A stretch of DNA of 64,000 bases, taken from NCBI GenBank assembly GCA_017403985.1, contig JAFRDE010000020.1:203374-267373 (forward strand), in the 5' to 3' direction. The position numbers were made by a program, and so were the translations under genes. The DNA is from Ruminococcus sp. (GTDB lineage: Bacteria; Bacillota; Clostridia; Oscillospirales; Acutalibacteraceae). The notes beneath the pieces are model-generated. The model made no database searches, was not told the origin of the DNA, and saw only the letters and a list, made by a program, of their open reading frames with translations. This document shows, one piece after another, positions 28,275 to 37,675 of this stretch; the stretch's first letter is position 1; every line of letters starts with the position of its first letter.

Positions 28275-29849
28275 TCAAAACGGAAGATGTGTGTTGACAA
28301 CATAATATGCGTTGATTGCTTTCTTTCGTCTGTCGGTTTCATTGAGATTTACGACACGGATATTCATGTCATAAAGCTCTTTGTTCATATACTTCTTCAT
28401 ATCAAGATGATGCTGGTCGGAGATGCGCTTATCAAGCGGCACACTCAGTACCAGATCCAGCAATTTGCGGTTGTTATATGGAATGGTAATATCAAAGCAG
28501 GACTTCATCACGCCGATATTCAGACCGCACTTGCCGCCGTGCATCATTTCCCATACGAAGAAATCGGATTCATCGTAATTGAACAGATGCTCTTTAAGCT
28601 GGGTATCTCTGATATATTCTTCAAAGTACTTGTCTGTTTCTTTCAGTAGTTTTCTGTTGCCGAGAAAAATCTTATACAGTGAGGAATAATCTCTCGGAGT
28701 CAAATCCTCTTTGAACTTCGTCCTGCCGAAATACTTATAGGCATATGCACGGATCGTCTCGGAGATCCATGATTTTACCTCAACGTCACAGACGTCGTTG
28801 TTGATCAGGGTGATCTTCTTTCTGGCGTCGTTATCCTTGTTTGCGCCGATATCGCCGTCGTTATGCTCAAAAATCGCCTTGTAGATCTCGAAGTCCGGAA
28901 CCTCTTCATTGGTTTCGGGAACCTGATACACCTTGTGCGGCACGTTAAATCTTTCGCTGATCTCCTTTGCCTTTTCAGCGTCGACGGACTCGCGATACAT
29001 CGAGATATAGCTGAAGGTCGTGTATTGATCATACACGCCGTTCGCCGCCGCAAAAGTCGTATTGCTGTCGATCCCGCCGGTCAGAGAGATTGCAGGGCGC
29101 TTCCACTTCATCGGGATCAGCTTCATATTATTCATCATGATGCGCGAGGCTTCTTCAATGACCTGCTGATATTCTTCATCGGTCTCACACATTTTGATCT
29201 CGTGGTAGGGATAAAAGCGCTTCACGTGATAACTGCTGTCAAATGTGACGTAGGTATTGGGGATGATCCTTTTGATCTCCTTGAAGCAGGTAAGATCGCC
29301 CGGCATATAGTTGCCCATCATGTAATGGTACCACTTATAGGCAACCAGACGCTTTACATACTCATCTGTTTCCAGATCGCACAGATCGCCGATCAGGCGC
29401 ATATGCGAGGATATATACTGTTTTCCGGCAACTTCGCCGTAACAGCCGTACTGCATACCGGAAGCGTCCAAAGTAAAGTCGATCTGCTTTCCGCAGACGG
29501 AACCGATAATGAAGATACCGGTCAATTCGTCCATTCGCTCAAAGTATTCCTGCGTGCCGTAGGCTTCGCCGATCTTTTTGAGGATGGTATTCTCATCGAT
29601 CTCCATCGTATAAGGATTATACGCGTGACCGATCAGGAAAAAGGTTCTGTCATTCACCTTTTGGAAGAAAGTGTTCACCGTTTTGTAGACATAGAAGCGG
29701 TATCCGTCTACCTCGGTAACGTTCCAATTACCGTAAAAGGGATATTCACTCATACGGTTAGAATAATCATTGTCGGTAATCAGATATCCCTTTTCAAAAA
29801 GGTGTTTCTGTAATTCCGGTTTGTTAGCAAGCTGTAGTTTTAGATTCAT
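28275..29849 (-). CDS. asparagine synthetase-like protein lacking the glutaminase cysteine (paralogue 1)
   Basis: About 524 residues. The C-terminal synthetase domain has the PP-loop SLTGGIDSNTTFA, which binds ATP and adenylates a carboxylate. The N-terminal half keeps the amidotransferase-like layout (FLIGHAYNPY, DELTGIFI) but has no cysteine at position 2, so it cannot hydrolyse glutamine the usual way. It may use ammonia or another amine to form an amide. I start at MNLKLQ because GGGGA precedes it. Its base composition is clearly G+C-richer than its neighbour paralogue. Confidence 0.78.
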   Translation of the reverse strand: MNLKLQLANKPELQKHLFEKGYLITDNDYSNRMSEYPFYGNWNVTEVDGYRFYVYKTVNTFFQKVNDRTFFLIGHAYNPYTMEIDENTILKKIGEAYGTQEYFERMDELTGIFIIGSVCGKQIDFTLDASGMQYGCYGEVAGKQYISSHMRLIGDLCDLETDEYVKRLVAYKWYHYMMGNYMPGDLTCFKEIKRIIPNTYVTFDSSYHVKRFYPYHEIKMCETDEEYQQVIEEASRIMMNNMKLIPMKWKRPAISLTGGIDSNTTFAAANGVYDQYTTFSYISMYRESVDAEKAKEISERFNVPHKVYQVPETNEEVPDFEIYKAIFEHNDGDIGANKDNDARKKITLINNDVCDVEVKSWISETIRAYAYKYFGRTKFKEDLTPRDYSSLYKIFLGNRKLLKETDKYFEEYIRDTQLKEHLFNYDESDFFVWEMMHGGKCGLNIGVMKSCFDITIPYNNRKLLDLVLSVPLDKRISDQHHLDMKKYMNKELYDMNIRVVNLNETDRRKKAINAYYVVNTHLPF

Positions 29850-29945
29850 ATATCTTCCCCATTTTATCTTTTTTGATATCAAAAAGGAAAAAATTGATGG
29901 ATAATATCACATTATGATATGTTGATTTGCCATTATCAACCACAC

Positions 29946-31529
29946 TCAAAATGGAATCTTTGAATGGATCGAATAGTATATTCTTTCTGCACGCGCTCTA
30001 TTATTCGTATGCTTAAGATTGGTAACCGCAATTCCCGTGCTGTCGATCATCGGATTCATTCTTTTTCTGATTTCAGAGTAAACCGTATCATTGATCCGTG
30101 CTTCGAGCGGAACACTAAGTAATATCTCTAGCAATAATCTATTATTATAGGGGATAGTAATATCAAAAGAGAATCGGTGTTCTCCGGTTATTACTAGTCC
30201 GTTCCAACTGGGAACACGAAATTCCCAAAAGAACTGTTCCTGCCAATCGACTGGTTTACTGCTGTCTTGTTCAAAAAAGGTATTCAGATATTCTTCGAAA
30301 ACTTTATCAGTTTGCTTTACCAGTTTACGATTATTAAAAAAGAATTTGTAGAGAGTAGTGCACTTTCTCGGAGATGGTTTATCACCAAAATTCTTTCTTC
30401 CGTTGAATCGTTTGGAATAATACGCTCTGCCGATTTCAGAAGCCCATGACTTAACCTCGATGTCAAAATCATTCACTCTACAGAAAAATGCTCTTTTTCT
30501 GACATCGTTTCTATTACTGTCGCGAATGTCGCCTGTGTTCCATCGTAATATGGCTCTGATTTCTTCAACGTGCTCAAAATCAGCATCGTTTTCATTGATC
30601 GTATAAATCTTATGGCTTAGATTCAGTGCCTCACATATATTATGCGCTGCTTCAACGTCAACTTGTTCAGATTCTGAGGAAGTATAGCTAAAATATGAAA
30701 ACTGATCATATAATCCTGCCGCACACGAGAGGGTTGTCTTGCTGTCACATCCACCTGTCATGGAAATCGCAGCTCTATCCCATTTTTTCGCTATCAACTG
30801 TAAATTGCGTGTCAGAATATCCGATGCCTTTTCAGCCGCTTCATCAATTGATAAATGCAAATCCTTCGGTGTATAAAACCGATGCGAAGTGATTTTTCCG
30901 TTCTTATCAATACAAATATAATGATTGGGAACCAATCGCTTCACTTGCTCGAACTGAGTCAGATCTCCGGGCATCGCATTACCAAGCAACTTGAAAAAGC
31001 GATAATTACATAATGATTTTGCATAGTCGCTCCACTGCAAATCTAAAAAGTCATTCACAAGATTTGTATGTGAAGAAACATAAACTCTTCCATCTATAAC
31101 GGAATATAAGGTGTTTTGCATACCGGAAGCGTCGCCCAATATGAACAGATTATCACTATAATAGCATATTAATGTAAAAACACCGGTTAACTCGTTCAAA
31201 TAATCAAAGAATTCTTTTGTTCCAAATTCTTTTATGCTTAACGCCTCAAGTAATGCTTGCTCATCTGAAATCATGGCAAAAGGATTATAGGCATGACCAA
31301 CTAATGCGATAAAACCGTTTTTTCTTGAATTTACATAATAAGACTGTTGAGAAGCAACCAATAGATTAAAATGACCGATTACTTCATGTTTCCAGTTTCC
31401 ATAAAAGGGATATTCATTTGTTTTTACATCAGCATCCGTAAACAAAAAGCCCCATGAATACAGCTTTTCTTTTAATGCAGGAGTTTTTGTCAGGATATTT
31501 TGAATATCTTTTTTATCCATAAAATTCAC
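29946..31529 (-). CDS. asparagine synthetase-like protein lacking the glutaminase cysteine (paralogue 2)
   Basis: 527 residues, same architecture as the gene next to it: a degenerate N-terminal half (FIALVGHAYNPF, YLNELTGVFTLI) without Cys2, then the PP-loop SMTGGCDSKTT. RAFFCRVNDFDIEVKSWASEIGRAYYSKRF has a counterpart in paralogue 1, so the two share specialised C-terminal features. The GTG start overlaps the dehydrogenase stop (GTGA); an ATG three codons in is possible. It is AT-rich, unlike paralogue 1. A role in amide-forming decoration of the glycan is inference. Confidence 0.78.
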   Translation of the reverse strand: MNFMDKKDIQNILTKTPALKEKLYSWGFLFTDADVKTNEYPFYGNWKHEVIGHFNLLVASQQSYYVNSRKNGFIALVGHAYNPFAMISDEQALLEALSIKEFGTKEFFDYLNELTGVFTLICYYSDNLFILGDASGMQNTLYSVIDGRVYVSSHTNLVNDFLDLQWSDYAKSLCNYRFFKLLGNAMPGDLTQFEQVKRLVPNHYICIDKNGKITSHRFYTPKDLHLSIDEAAEKASDILTRNLQLIAKKWDRAAISMTGGCDSKTTLSCAAGLYDQFSYFSYTSSESEQVDVEAAHNICEALNLSHKIYTINENDADFEHVEEIRAILRWNTGDIRDSNRNDVRKRAFFCRVNDFDIEVKSWASEIGRAYYSKRFNGRKNFGDKPSPRKCTTLYKFFFNNRKLVKQTDKVFEEYLNTFFEQDSSKPVDWQEQFFWEFRVPSWNGLVITGEHRFSFDITIPYNNRLLLEILLSVPLEARINDTVYSEIRKRMNPMIDSTGIAVTNLKHTNNRARAERIYYSIHSKIPF

Positions 31530-32416
31530 TTACTAAGATTATGATAGATAATCTCGATTATTCTCTCCCCGTTCCCATCTCCGACAAAGCTGTTGTGAGG
31601 GGTGAGGATGATGTTCTGTTTGTCCCATAAAGGACTATCTTCGCTCAGCGGTTCGTCTTCGAAGACGTCGAGGACAGCTCCGCCGAGGTTGTCTATATGG
31701 TTCAACAGCGCTTCTGTGTCGATGATCGCGCCGCGGGCGATGTTGACGAGTACCGCGGTACTTTTCAGAAGGCTGAAACGTTCTTCGTTCATCAAGTGCT
31801 TTGTCTGCTCTGTCAGCGGCAGGGTCAGGACGATAACGTCCGCTGTGCTCAGAGCATTGTCAAGCTGACTGAGCGGCAGTATTTCGCTGTACAAGCTATC
31901 CTCTCGCGGGAACAGATCAACGCCGATGACCTCGCAGCCGAATGCCGCAAAGCGCTTCGCGCACTCGCTGCCGACGCTGCCGCAGCCAACGATCAGCACT
32001 CTTTTGCCGGACAGCTCCTGCAATCCGCGATGCTTTTCCCAGATATGCCGCTTTTGGTTCTCTCGGAAAAACGCCGCCTGTTTATACAGCTGCAGCACAC
32101 CGCAGAGGGCGAACTCCGCCATCGGGATGCTGTATACACCGCGTGCGTTGCGGATCTCGATCTCATGCGCCTGGACATAGTCCATATCGACCCTGTCAAA
32201 ACCCGCGCTTGTCAACTGAATATATCGTAGATTCGTGAATCGTTCGATCGGGTGGCTGAGGAACAGCCCGTTGCAGATAATGCCCTCGACCCAAGCGTAT
32301 TCACAGGGTAGATTGTCTTTTTCAAATTGCAGGAAGTTCACGGTATGTCCCATCGCTTCCAGCTCACTGAAATGCGCCTTAGCGTCCGCCCAAGCGCCTG
32401 TCACCAATAGGTTCAT
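31526..32416 (-). CDS. D-2-hydroxyacid dehydrogenase family protein
   Basis: 296 residues. The NAD(H)-binding loop is VLIVGCGSVGSECAKRF, followed by VLVNIARGAIIDTEALL with the catalytic arginine and ILTPHNSFVGDG with the histidine. It reduces a 2-keto acid or oxidises a D-2-hydroxyacid. It abuts the aldolase gene by one base, so the aldolase product may be its substrate, giving a hydroxyacid that the asparagine-synthetase-like enzymes could attach. That pathway is a hypothesis. Confidence 0.82.
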   Translation of the reverse strand: MNLLVTGAWADAKAHFSELEAMGHTVNFLQFEKDNLPCEYAWVEGIICNGLFLSHPIERFTNLRYIQLTSAGFDRVDMDYVQAHEIEIRNARGVYSIPMAEFALCGVLQLYKQAAFFRENQKRHIWEKHRGLQELSGKRVLIVGCGSVGSECAKRFAAFGCEVIGVDLFPREDSLYSEILPLSQLDNALSTADVIVLTLPLTEQTKHLMNEERFSLLKSTAVLVNIARGAIIDTEALLNHIDNLGGAVLDVFEDEPLSEDSPLWDKQNIILTPHNSFVGDGNGERIIEIIYHNLSK

Positions 32417-32417
32417 A

Positions 32418-33248
32418 TCATCCCTCGCAGATGCTCTTGACGCGCCGCGCCACTTCTGCTTCGTTCTCGCGGAAGTAGCTGATACGCTCCTCGCACTCTT
32501 TCTCCAAGTCGCGGATCGCCTTCACGCCGTCGATGAACGTCGTGCTGATGACGCCGATATGCTTGACCTTCTCCAGGTTGCAGAAACTGCGGGAGAGGAT
32601 CGCGCAAGTAGAGCCGAGTCGGTAATGTTCCCGGATCACATACTCGGAGGGCAGCATGCCGTTGCCAAGCGAAGCGATCCCGCCGAAACCGTAAGGGATA
32701 CCCTTGATCTTGCATTTCAGGCAGAGGGTCTCCACTGTGCCGTCGGCAAGCAGTTCAAACATGAATTGTTTGCCGTAGCCAAGGCTCAGATCGTTGAGCC
32801 CGATATATATCTCATCGATACCGGGAATCTCCAATATCTTATCGATCGCCTCCGCAGAAGCGGGAGTCTCGATCAGCAGCATCGTTTTTGTCCTGCCGTC
32901 AACGAATTTGAGGAACTGCCTTACCTCTTCCACCGACTGGATAAACGGCAGCATGATCATATCGGCGCCTGCCTTGACGACCGCGTCGATCTCCTCTTCA
33001 GAAGAGCAATACTCATCGGTCGCCTCATGGATCGGATTGACACGCACCAACACATCGGCGACCTCTACCGCCTGCTTCATAGCTCTGGCGTCTTCCACCG
33101 TATGGTGGTTCTTGACGGAATCCCTGCCGCCCTGACGGTTTGCCTTGCCGATATACTCCATGTCGACAAATATTCTATTGACGCCCGATGATTCGGCAAT
33201 CTGCGCAATCTCGGGACGGTTGGTGATGTACATCAAATTCAGCGACAT
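32418..33248 (-). CDS. HpcH/HpaI aldolase family protein
   Basis: 276 residues of the TIM-barrel aldolase/citrate lyase superfamily. RIFVDMEYIGKANRQGGRDS, VLVRVNPIHEATDEY, GADMIMLPFIQSVEEV and MLLIETPASAEAIDKIL show the barrel with the metal-binding glutamate (IETPA). GLNDLSLGYG carries the partner aspartate. Members cleave or form carbon-carbon bonds of 2-keto-acids. It is the second gene after the priming transferase and is coupled to the dehydrogenase. Confidence 0.82.
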   Translation of the reverse strand: MSLNLMYITNRPEIAQIAESSGVNRIFVDMEYIGKANRQGGRDSVKNHHTVEDARAMKQAVEVADVLVRVNPIHEATDEYCSSEEEIDAVVKAGADMIMLPFIQSVEEVRQFLKFVDGRTKTMLLIETPASAEAIDKILEIPGIDEIYIGLNDLSLGYGKQFMFELLADGTVETLCLKCKIKGIPYGFGGIASLGNGMLPSEYVIREHYRLGSTCAILSRSFCNLEKVKHIGVISTTFIDGVKAIRDLEKECEERISYFRENEAEVARRVKSICEG

Positions 33249-33259
33249 AAGCTCAAATC

Positions 33260-33871
33260 CTAATCATTTTTCTGCACGGTTGCGCCCGTGTTCTCGTTAT
33301 CTGCGTTCGTGACGATCTTGAATATCGTCATGAAGAAAATCTTGACATCCAAGCCTAAGGATATGTGATCGACATACCAGACGTTCAGCTCGATGCGGCG
33401 GTGCCATTCGACATCCTTGCGTCCATTGACCTGTGCCCATCCTGTCATACCCGGACGGACGTCAAACATCCTGCGCTGTTCCTTGGTATACTCCTCGATC
33501 GGCCACGGATGGTAGGTCAGCGGAGGTCGGGGACCGATCAGGGACATCTCGCCTTTCAAGATATTGATGAACTGAGGCAGTTCGTCCAAGCTGGTCGCGC
33601 GAAGGATCCTGCCGATCTTCGTGACGCGCGGGTCTCCTTTCCCCGAATATACGCCGGAGCCAGTATGCTCGGCGTTCTGACGCATGGAGCGGAATTTGTA
33701 GAACTTGAAGACCTTTCCGCCCCTGCCGAGTCGATCCTGTTGGAATATCGCCGGACCGGGAGAATCGATCCTGACAATCAGCGCGATAATCAGCATCGGA
33801 ATCGCGCCGATGATCAGCACGAGCAGCGCTATGATAATATCGATTATTCTTTTGACGACTCGATTGTACAT
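33260..33871 (-). CDS. priming undecaprenyl-phosphate sugar phosphotransferase
   Basis: 203 residues of the short (EpsL/PglC-like) monotopic phosphoglycosyl transferases. One N-terminal hydrophobic segment is followed by DSPGPAIFQQDRLGRGGKVFKFYKFRSM, the SLDELPQFINILKGEMSLIGPRPP catalytic loop and FDVRPGMTGWAQVNGR. It puts the first sugar-1-phosphate on undecaprenyl phosphate and so starts each repeat unit. It is the first gene of the operon behind the promoter at 33965-33993. Confidence 0.93.
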   Translation of the reverse strand: MYNRVVKRIIDIIIALLVLIIGAIPMLIIALIVRIDSPGPAIFQQDRLGRGGKVFKFYKFRSMRQNAEHTGSGVYSGKGDPRVTKIGRILRATSLDELPQFINILKGEMSLIGPRPPLTYHPWPIEEYTKEQRRMFDVRPGMTGWAQVNGRKDVEWHRRIELNVWYVDHISLGLDVKIFFMTIFKIVTNADNENTGATVQKND

Positions 33872-33964
33872 AGCTACCCCTCAGCACTCAAAAATCGTGC
33901 CGTTTCAGACTGTTTTTTCGCCGAAAGGACACAAAACCTCATAGTAATCCATTTTATCCTATAT

Positions 33965-33993
33965 ACTATACTACAATTAACAGCTTTTGTCAA
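33965..33993 (-). promoter_or_regulatory. main promoter of the polysaccharide operon
   Basis: On the minus strand a perfect TTGACA (33988-33993) is followed by a 17-base spacer and TATAGT (33965-33970). About 90 bases of untranslated leader precede the priming transferase. The rest of the 300-base gap upstream of the leader holds no gene that I can see. This is the strongest sigma-A promoter in the window. Confidence 0.8.
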
Positions 33994-34132
33994 TTTGTTT
34001 GTATTTCCTGAAATGACAGGATTTGTCAGATAATATGCGAGATTTTGGCAATAGGGTATAAAAATGGCAGGGACCGGATTGTTGCACCAAGTGTTTACCT
34101 CTTCATGATGCTCCTATGCAGTACATTTCACA

Positions 34133-34172
34133 TATAAAAAGCAACCAAGCAGAAATCCCGCTTGATTGCTTT
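34133..34172 (-). terminator. terminator after the VanZ gene
   Basis: On the minus strand a 12-bp stem (34160-34171 with 34139-34150, one wobble) and a nine-base loop are followed by TTTTTAT. It begins at the VanZ stop codon and isolates this operon from the polysaccharide operon promoter. Confidence 0.85.
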
Positions 34173-34746
34173 AATGAATATTTGATTGCAGTTTCTTGTT
34201 CTCTTCGTCCATCTGCATCAGCATCCGAATCGGCAGGAAGATGATACAGCCAATCAAAACGCCGAAGAAATTGGAAATCATATCGTCAATCTCAAAAGTG
34301 CCCCGATGCGTCAGCAACTGTATGATTTCTATTGCGACGGAAAATAATGTTCCAATGATGATTGGCAGGAACTTGGCGCGATTCATCACCATAGAAAGCA
34401 AAAATCCGACAGGAATAAACAGCAGTATATTCGCCTGTATCTGAAACTCCCAAAAATCGCTTTTTGCATATTGCAAATACGTCCTGAACGGCTCCAAAAC
34501 GACATTTGCAGACTCCGTCGGTGTACGTACAAGCACGGTAGCCGTCAGCACCATAAACAAATATGGAACCAACAGGCTCATCCCGATTCGCCGCACCCAA
34601 GGTAGACGTCTTGCAATCAGCAAAAAGCCAACAAACATTACCACCGCAGCGATATAATAATAGGGTGATATCCCGACATAAAACTTTAAATAACCGATGA
34701 TGAGCCTCCGAATATTGAATCTATTCAGGTGTGGATTATGATCCAT
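34171..34746 (-). CDS. VanZ-like family membrane protein
   Basis: 191 residues, about five membrane helices. VLVRTPTESANVVLEPFRTY, QIQANILLFIPVGFLL and SVAIEIIQLLTHRGTFEIDDMISNFFGVLIG are the hallmarks of VanZ-like proteins. The function of the family is poorly known; VanZ gives low-level teicoplanin resistance. The gene starts 11 bases inside the end of the SGNH-like gene and ends the operon. Confidence 0.88.
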   Translation of the reverse strand: MDHNPHLNRFNIRRLIIGYLKFYVGISPYYYIAAVVMFVGFLLIARRLPWVRRIGMSLLVPYLFMVLTATVLVRTPTESANVVLEPFRTYLQYAKSDFWEFQIQANILLFIPVGFLLSMVMNRAKFLPIIIGTLFSVAIEIIQLLTHRGTFEIDDMISNFFGVLIGCIIFLPIRMLMQMDEENKKLQSNIH

Positions 34747-35857
34747 GATTATTTCTTAATGAATCCAATTGCTTTATCAATCCAGGTGTTTCATACCAAA
34801 CACTTTTCTCCGGATCGTTTTCATGCAAATCGTAGTATTGATAGAATAACTTTGTATATTCATACGATGTATTCCATCGTTCGATATTCTTCTGAGACAA
34901 ATCAGGCTTTCCTATATCATACCGATGAATCAGCAGTTCACTGAGGTATCTTGTCAACTTGATTTGTCCATGAGCATTTAAATGTGAATCACTGTAGAAG
35001 TCGTTCTCTAAATCCAGTCCGATCTCATCAATGGCGTGATCAAAATTGTAAAAATCAAATCCTCTTTCAGTGATGATTCTACCGATCTCGTTATGCTGTT
35101 TCAGCTTATTGTGTCCATCCTCATCGGTAATTCGATGCGGGAATCTGATAAAGATCACTCTACAATCCAACGTATCACAATAATCCAATAGATTATCTAA
35201 CACAGAATATGTCGTATCAGATAACGCCATCGTATCTAAATCATCATTGACGTCCAAAATCTTATCATACGACTGCTTGGAGTTCGAGGTAGTAATACCT
35301 TTTAAATAAGTATATCCTCGGAATTTTTGCGAGTACTTTACTCTGGTATTTTCAATATTTTCCGCTTTTCCGCAATGTGCTAAAGCAGGCACATAATAAG
35401 TCAGTTTGCCCTTTGAAACAAATTCGTTAACAGTGTCAGTTTTATTATGAGATAAAGGCATTACGTCAGTATACTGTCTCATCACTGCCAGCTGTTCGTC
35501 GCTTAAACTCCGATCATATGCATCGCGTGCACCGGTAGTTTCTACAATTATGCACTTTGGATTTTGATATTTTAGTACTTCTTCTATCTGAGATTTAAAA
35601 AAATTGATCGTATTTGAATCAACTGCATAAGGGTAGCTTGTAAAGCCATACTCTCCATATGCTAATCCCGGTGAAAAGCCCGTGAACACATCACTCGCAC
35701 CAATCCATACAACATCCAGAGAATTCTTCTCCTCCTGATAAAAGCCTTGTATTCTCAATGTATTATGGTCAACATGATTCTGTGTCAAAACAAAAAGAGA
35801 AAATGCTATCACCACTATCAATACAATAGCGAGAGCCCTTTTTATATAGCATTTCAT
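34736..35857 (-). CDS. SGNH-like partner of the second MBOAT acyltransferase
   Basis: 373 residues with an N-terminal membrane helix. DVVWIGASDVFTGFSPGLAY has the serine block of the SGNH fold, and FYSDSHLNAHGQIKLTRYL has the catalytic Asp-x-x-His-like pair. It is likely the extracytoplasmic acyl-transfer partner of the MBOAT protein encoded nine bases upstream, as AlgJ/AlgX are to AlgI. The sequence has little in common with the partner at 19270 beyond layout. Confidence 0.65.
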   Translation of the reverse strand: MKCYIKRALAIVLIVVIAFSLFVLTQNHVDHNTLRIQGFYQEEKNSLDVVWIGASDVFTGFSPGLAYGEYGFTSYPYAVDSNTINFFKSQIEEVLKYQNPKCIIVETTGARDAYDRSLSDEQLAVMRQYTDVMPLSHNKTDTVNEFVSKGKLTYYVPALAHCGKAENIENTRVKYSQKFRGYTYLKGITTSNSKQSYDKILDVNDDLDTMALSDTTYSVLDNLLDYCDTLDCRVIFIRFPHRITDEDGHNKLKQHNEIGRIITERGFDFYNFDHAIDEIGLDLENDFYSDSHLNAHGQIKLTRYLSELLIHRYDIGKPDLSQKNIERWNTSYEYTKLFYQYYDLHENDPEKSVWYETPGLIKQLDSLRNNHGS

Positions 35858-35865
35858 ATCATCAC

Positions 35866-37485
35866 CTAAAACTGAGCATATACAAACGTTGCTGTACTAT
35901 TCCCCGAATCATATAACCCAAATACTAAAACAGCAGTCAGCAGGAACAGTACTGCACCGTATCTGATCAAAACACTTTTTTTATCAAGGATACATCGAAT
36001 ATGTTGATCTGTTTTCTCCTGACAAATACTTACAAATAGTAAAACAAAGCTGCTGATTACAAGAACAACCAGATTAATCATATCAAGACCGAGTCCGAAA
36101 ACTTGCCCAAGAATATGACCTATACTCTGATTAACGACCATGCTTTTAAACGTCCACGCAGCTTGTCTGAAGCTGGGTGCGACGTCGAATACATATCCGA
36201 TACAGACAATGATGAATGTTCGAATCATCTGGAACAATATCCAAAGGACATTCTTAGAATTGATATGCAACTTCTTTATCGCGGCGTCAAACAGCGGCTT
36301 CATCAGAATAGACAACATGATTATTCCGCCGTTCCATAAACCAAACGCCACATATTTCCAACTTGCTCCATGCCAAATACCGACCACCAAAAAGACAATC
36401 AGAGAAGCAACTGCAGTAGGCAATACTTTAGCAATATGGGCGCCTGCTTTTGTCGCGCCGAATTTGGTCGCTTTCATTTTCTTGCTGGTATTCAGGAACA
36501 AGCCGGACAGCGACAGGGGATAGAAAATATATTCCTTCATCCAAGCGCCCAATGTAATATGCCATCTGCGCCAATATTCACTGATAGACTTTGAGAAATA
36601 CGGTCTGCGGAAATTCTCAGCCATATCGATACCGAGGATCTGTGCGATACCACGTGAGATATCGATTCCTCCTGAGAAATCCGCATAGAGCTGCAATGCG
36701 TAAAGCAATATCGTGAATGTAAGCACCGTACCATTCTGAGAGTTGTAATCAGCTACAACAGCATTGATCGCGATTACCGCACGGTCTGCAATTACCAATT
36801 TTTTAAAATAGCCCCAAAGAGTCAGCTCGCATCCATGTTTGAACCGCGTGAAATCCATCTTATGCGGCTCATATAGCTGATGCGCCAGTTGATCATAAAA
36901 GCTGATTGGTCCCTGAATGATCTGTGGAAAGAACGATACAAATAAAGCAAACTTAGCAATATTGCGCTCAGCAGGGAATTTTTCACGATACACATCGACG
37001 ATATATCCCATTGATTGGAATGTGTAGAAAGATATTCCCAATGGGAGAAACAGCTTAAGCGTCGGTACAGAAAAGCTCATGCCAAAAGCACCGAACACAT
37101 CGTTCAAGCTTCCCGCAAAAAAGTTGAAATACTTCAAAAATGCAAGTATTCCGAAATTCAGCATCAAGCACAACGCCAGTACTAAGCGTTTGTTTCTCTT
37201 GGTTGTGTTTTTAAATTGCTTTTTTGTATCTTTGTCCCATTCCTTCTTGTTTACCTGCAGAGTTTCTTTTGACCGACGTGATATTTTGTCCAGCCAGAGA
37301 GCAATAACATAAGTACTGACAGTTGTAAATATGATAAACGCCACATATTTGTATCCGGCAAAAAGATAGAATATGTAGCTGGATATTAATAATACGACCC
37401 ATTTGTGCTTTTTCAACGGGAGAGCAAAATATGCCAGAACCGTTAAGGATACAAATACTATGAAATTGATTGATGCGTAGGACAA
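35866..37485 (-). CDS. MBOAT family O-acyltransferase (second copy)
   Basis: 539 residues. SISEYWRRWHITLGAWMKEYIFYPLSLSG and VVGIWHGASWKYVAFGLWNG carry the MBOAT core and invariant histidine. Membrane helices run the whole length. The start is a TTG preceded by GGGGAGA. It heads a three-gene unit (MBOAT, SGNH-like, VanZ-like) whose upstream region now ends in an IS element 91 bases away. Its polymer substrate may be the same glycan or a teichoic acid. Confidence 0.92.
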   Translation of the reverse strand: MSYASINFIVFVSLTVLAYFALPLKKHKWVVLLISSYIFYLFAGYKYVAFIIFTTVSTYVIALWLDKISRRSKETLQVNKKEWDKDTKKQFKNTTKRNKRLVLALCLMLNFGILAFLKYFNFFAGSLNDVFGAFGMSFSVPTLKLFLPLGISFYTFQSMGYIVDVYREKFPAERNIAKFALFVSFFPQIIQGPISFYDQLAHQLYEPHKMDFTRFKHGCELTLWGYFKKLVIADRAVIAINAVVADYNSQNGTVLTFTILLYALQLYADFSGGIDISRGIAQILGIDMAENFRRPYFSKSISEYWRRWHITLGAWMKEYIFYPLSLSGLFLNTSKKMKATKFGATKAGAHIAKVLPTAVASLIVFLVVGIWHGASWKYVAFGLWNGGIIMLSILMKPLFDAAIKKLHINSKNVLWILFQMIRTFIIVCIGYVFDVAPSFRQAAWTFKSMVVNQSIGHILGQVFGLGLDMINLVVLVISSFVLLFVSICQEKTDQHIRCILDKKSVLIRYGAVLFLLTAVLVFGLYDSGNSTATFVYAQF

Positions 37486-37637
37486 TAGTATCTCCCCTTA
37501 TAAAAAGTGTTCAAAGCATATCTTGCAATCAGACAATCGGTTTACAAATGCAGTTTTCAAATAAACTGTTTATTTTAGGCAACACCGCACAATTTGCTTA
37601 GCAAATGAACAGTGAAGCAATTTATCAAAAATGGTTG

Positions 37638-37662
37638 TGGAAAACTTATGTTTTCCATTTTT
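37638..37662 (+). terminator. hairpin with T-run inside the IS end
   Basis: An 8-bp perfect stem (TGGAAAAC / GTTTTCCA, loop TTAT) followed by TTTTTA on the plus strand. It would stop transcripts entering the element from the left, as many IS ends do. It may also fold at the end of the transposase mRNA. Confidence 0.55.
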
Positions 37663-37675
37663 ATAGATAACCTTA

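Noticed and set aside
28863-33191. Plus-strand open frames over 300 codons opposite the asparagine-synthetase-like and aldolase genes
   Set aside because: Shadow frames of clearly conserved enzymes, without ribosome sites or recognisable motifs.
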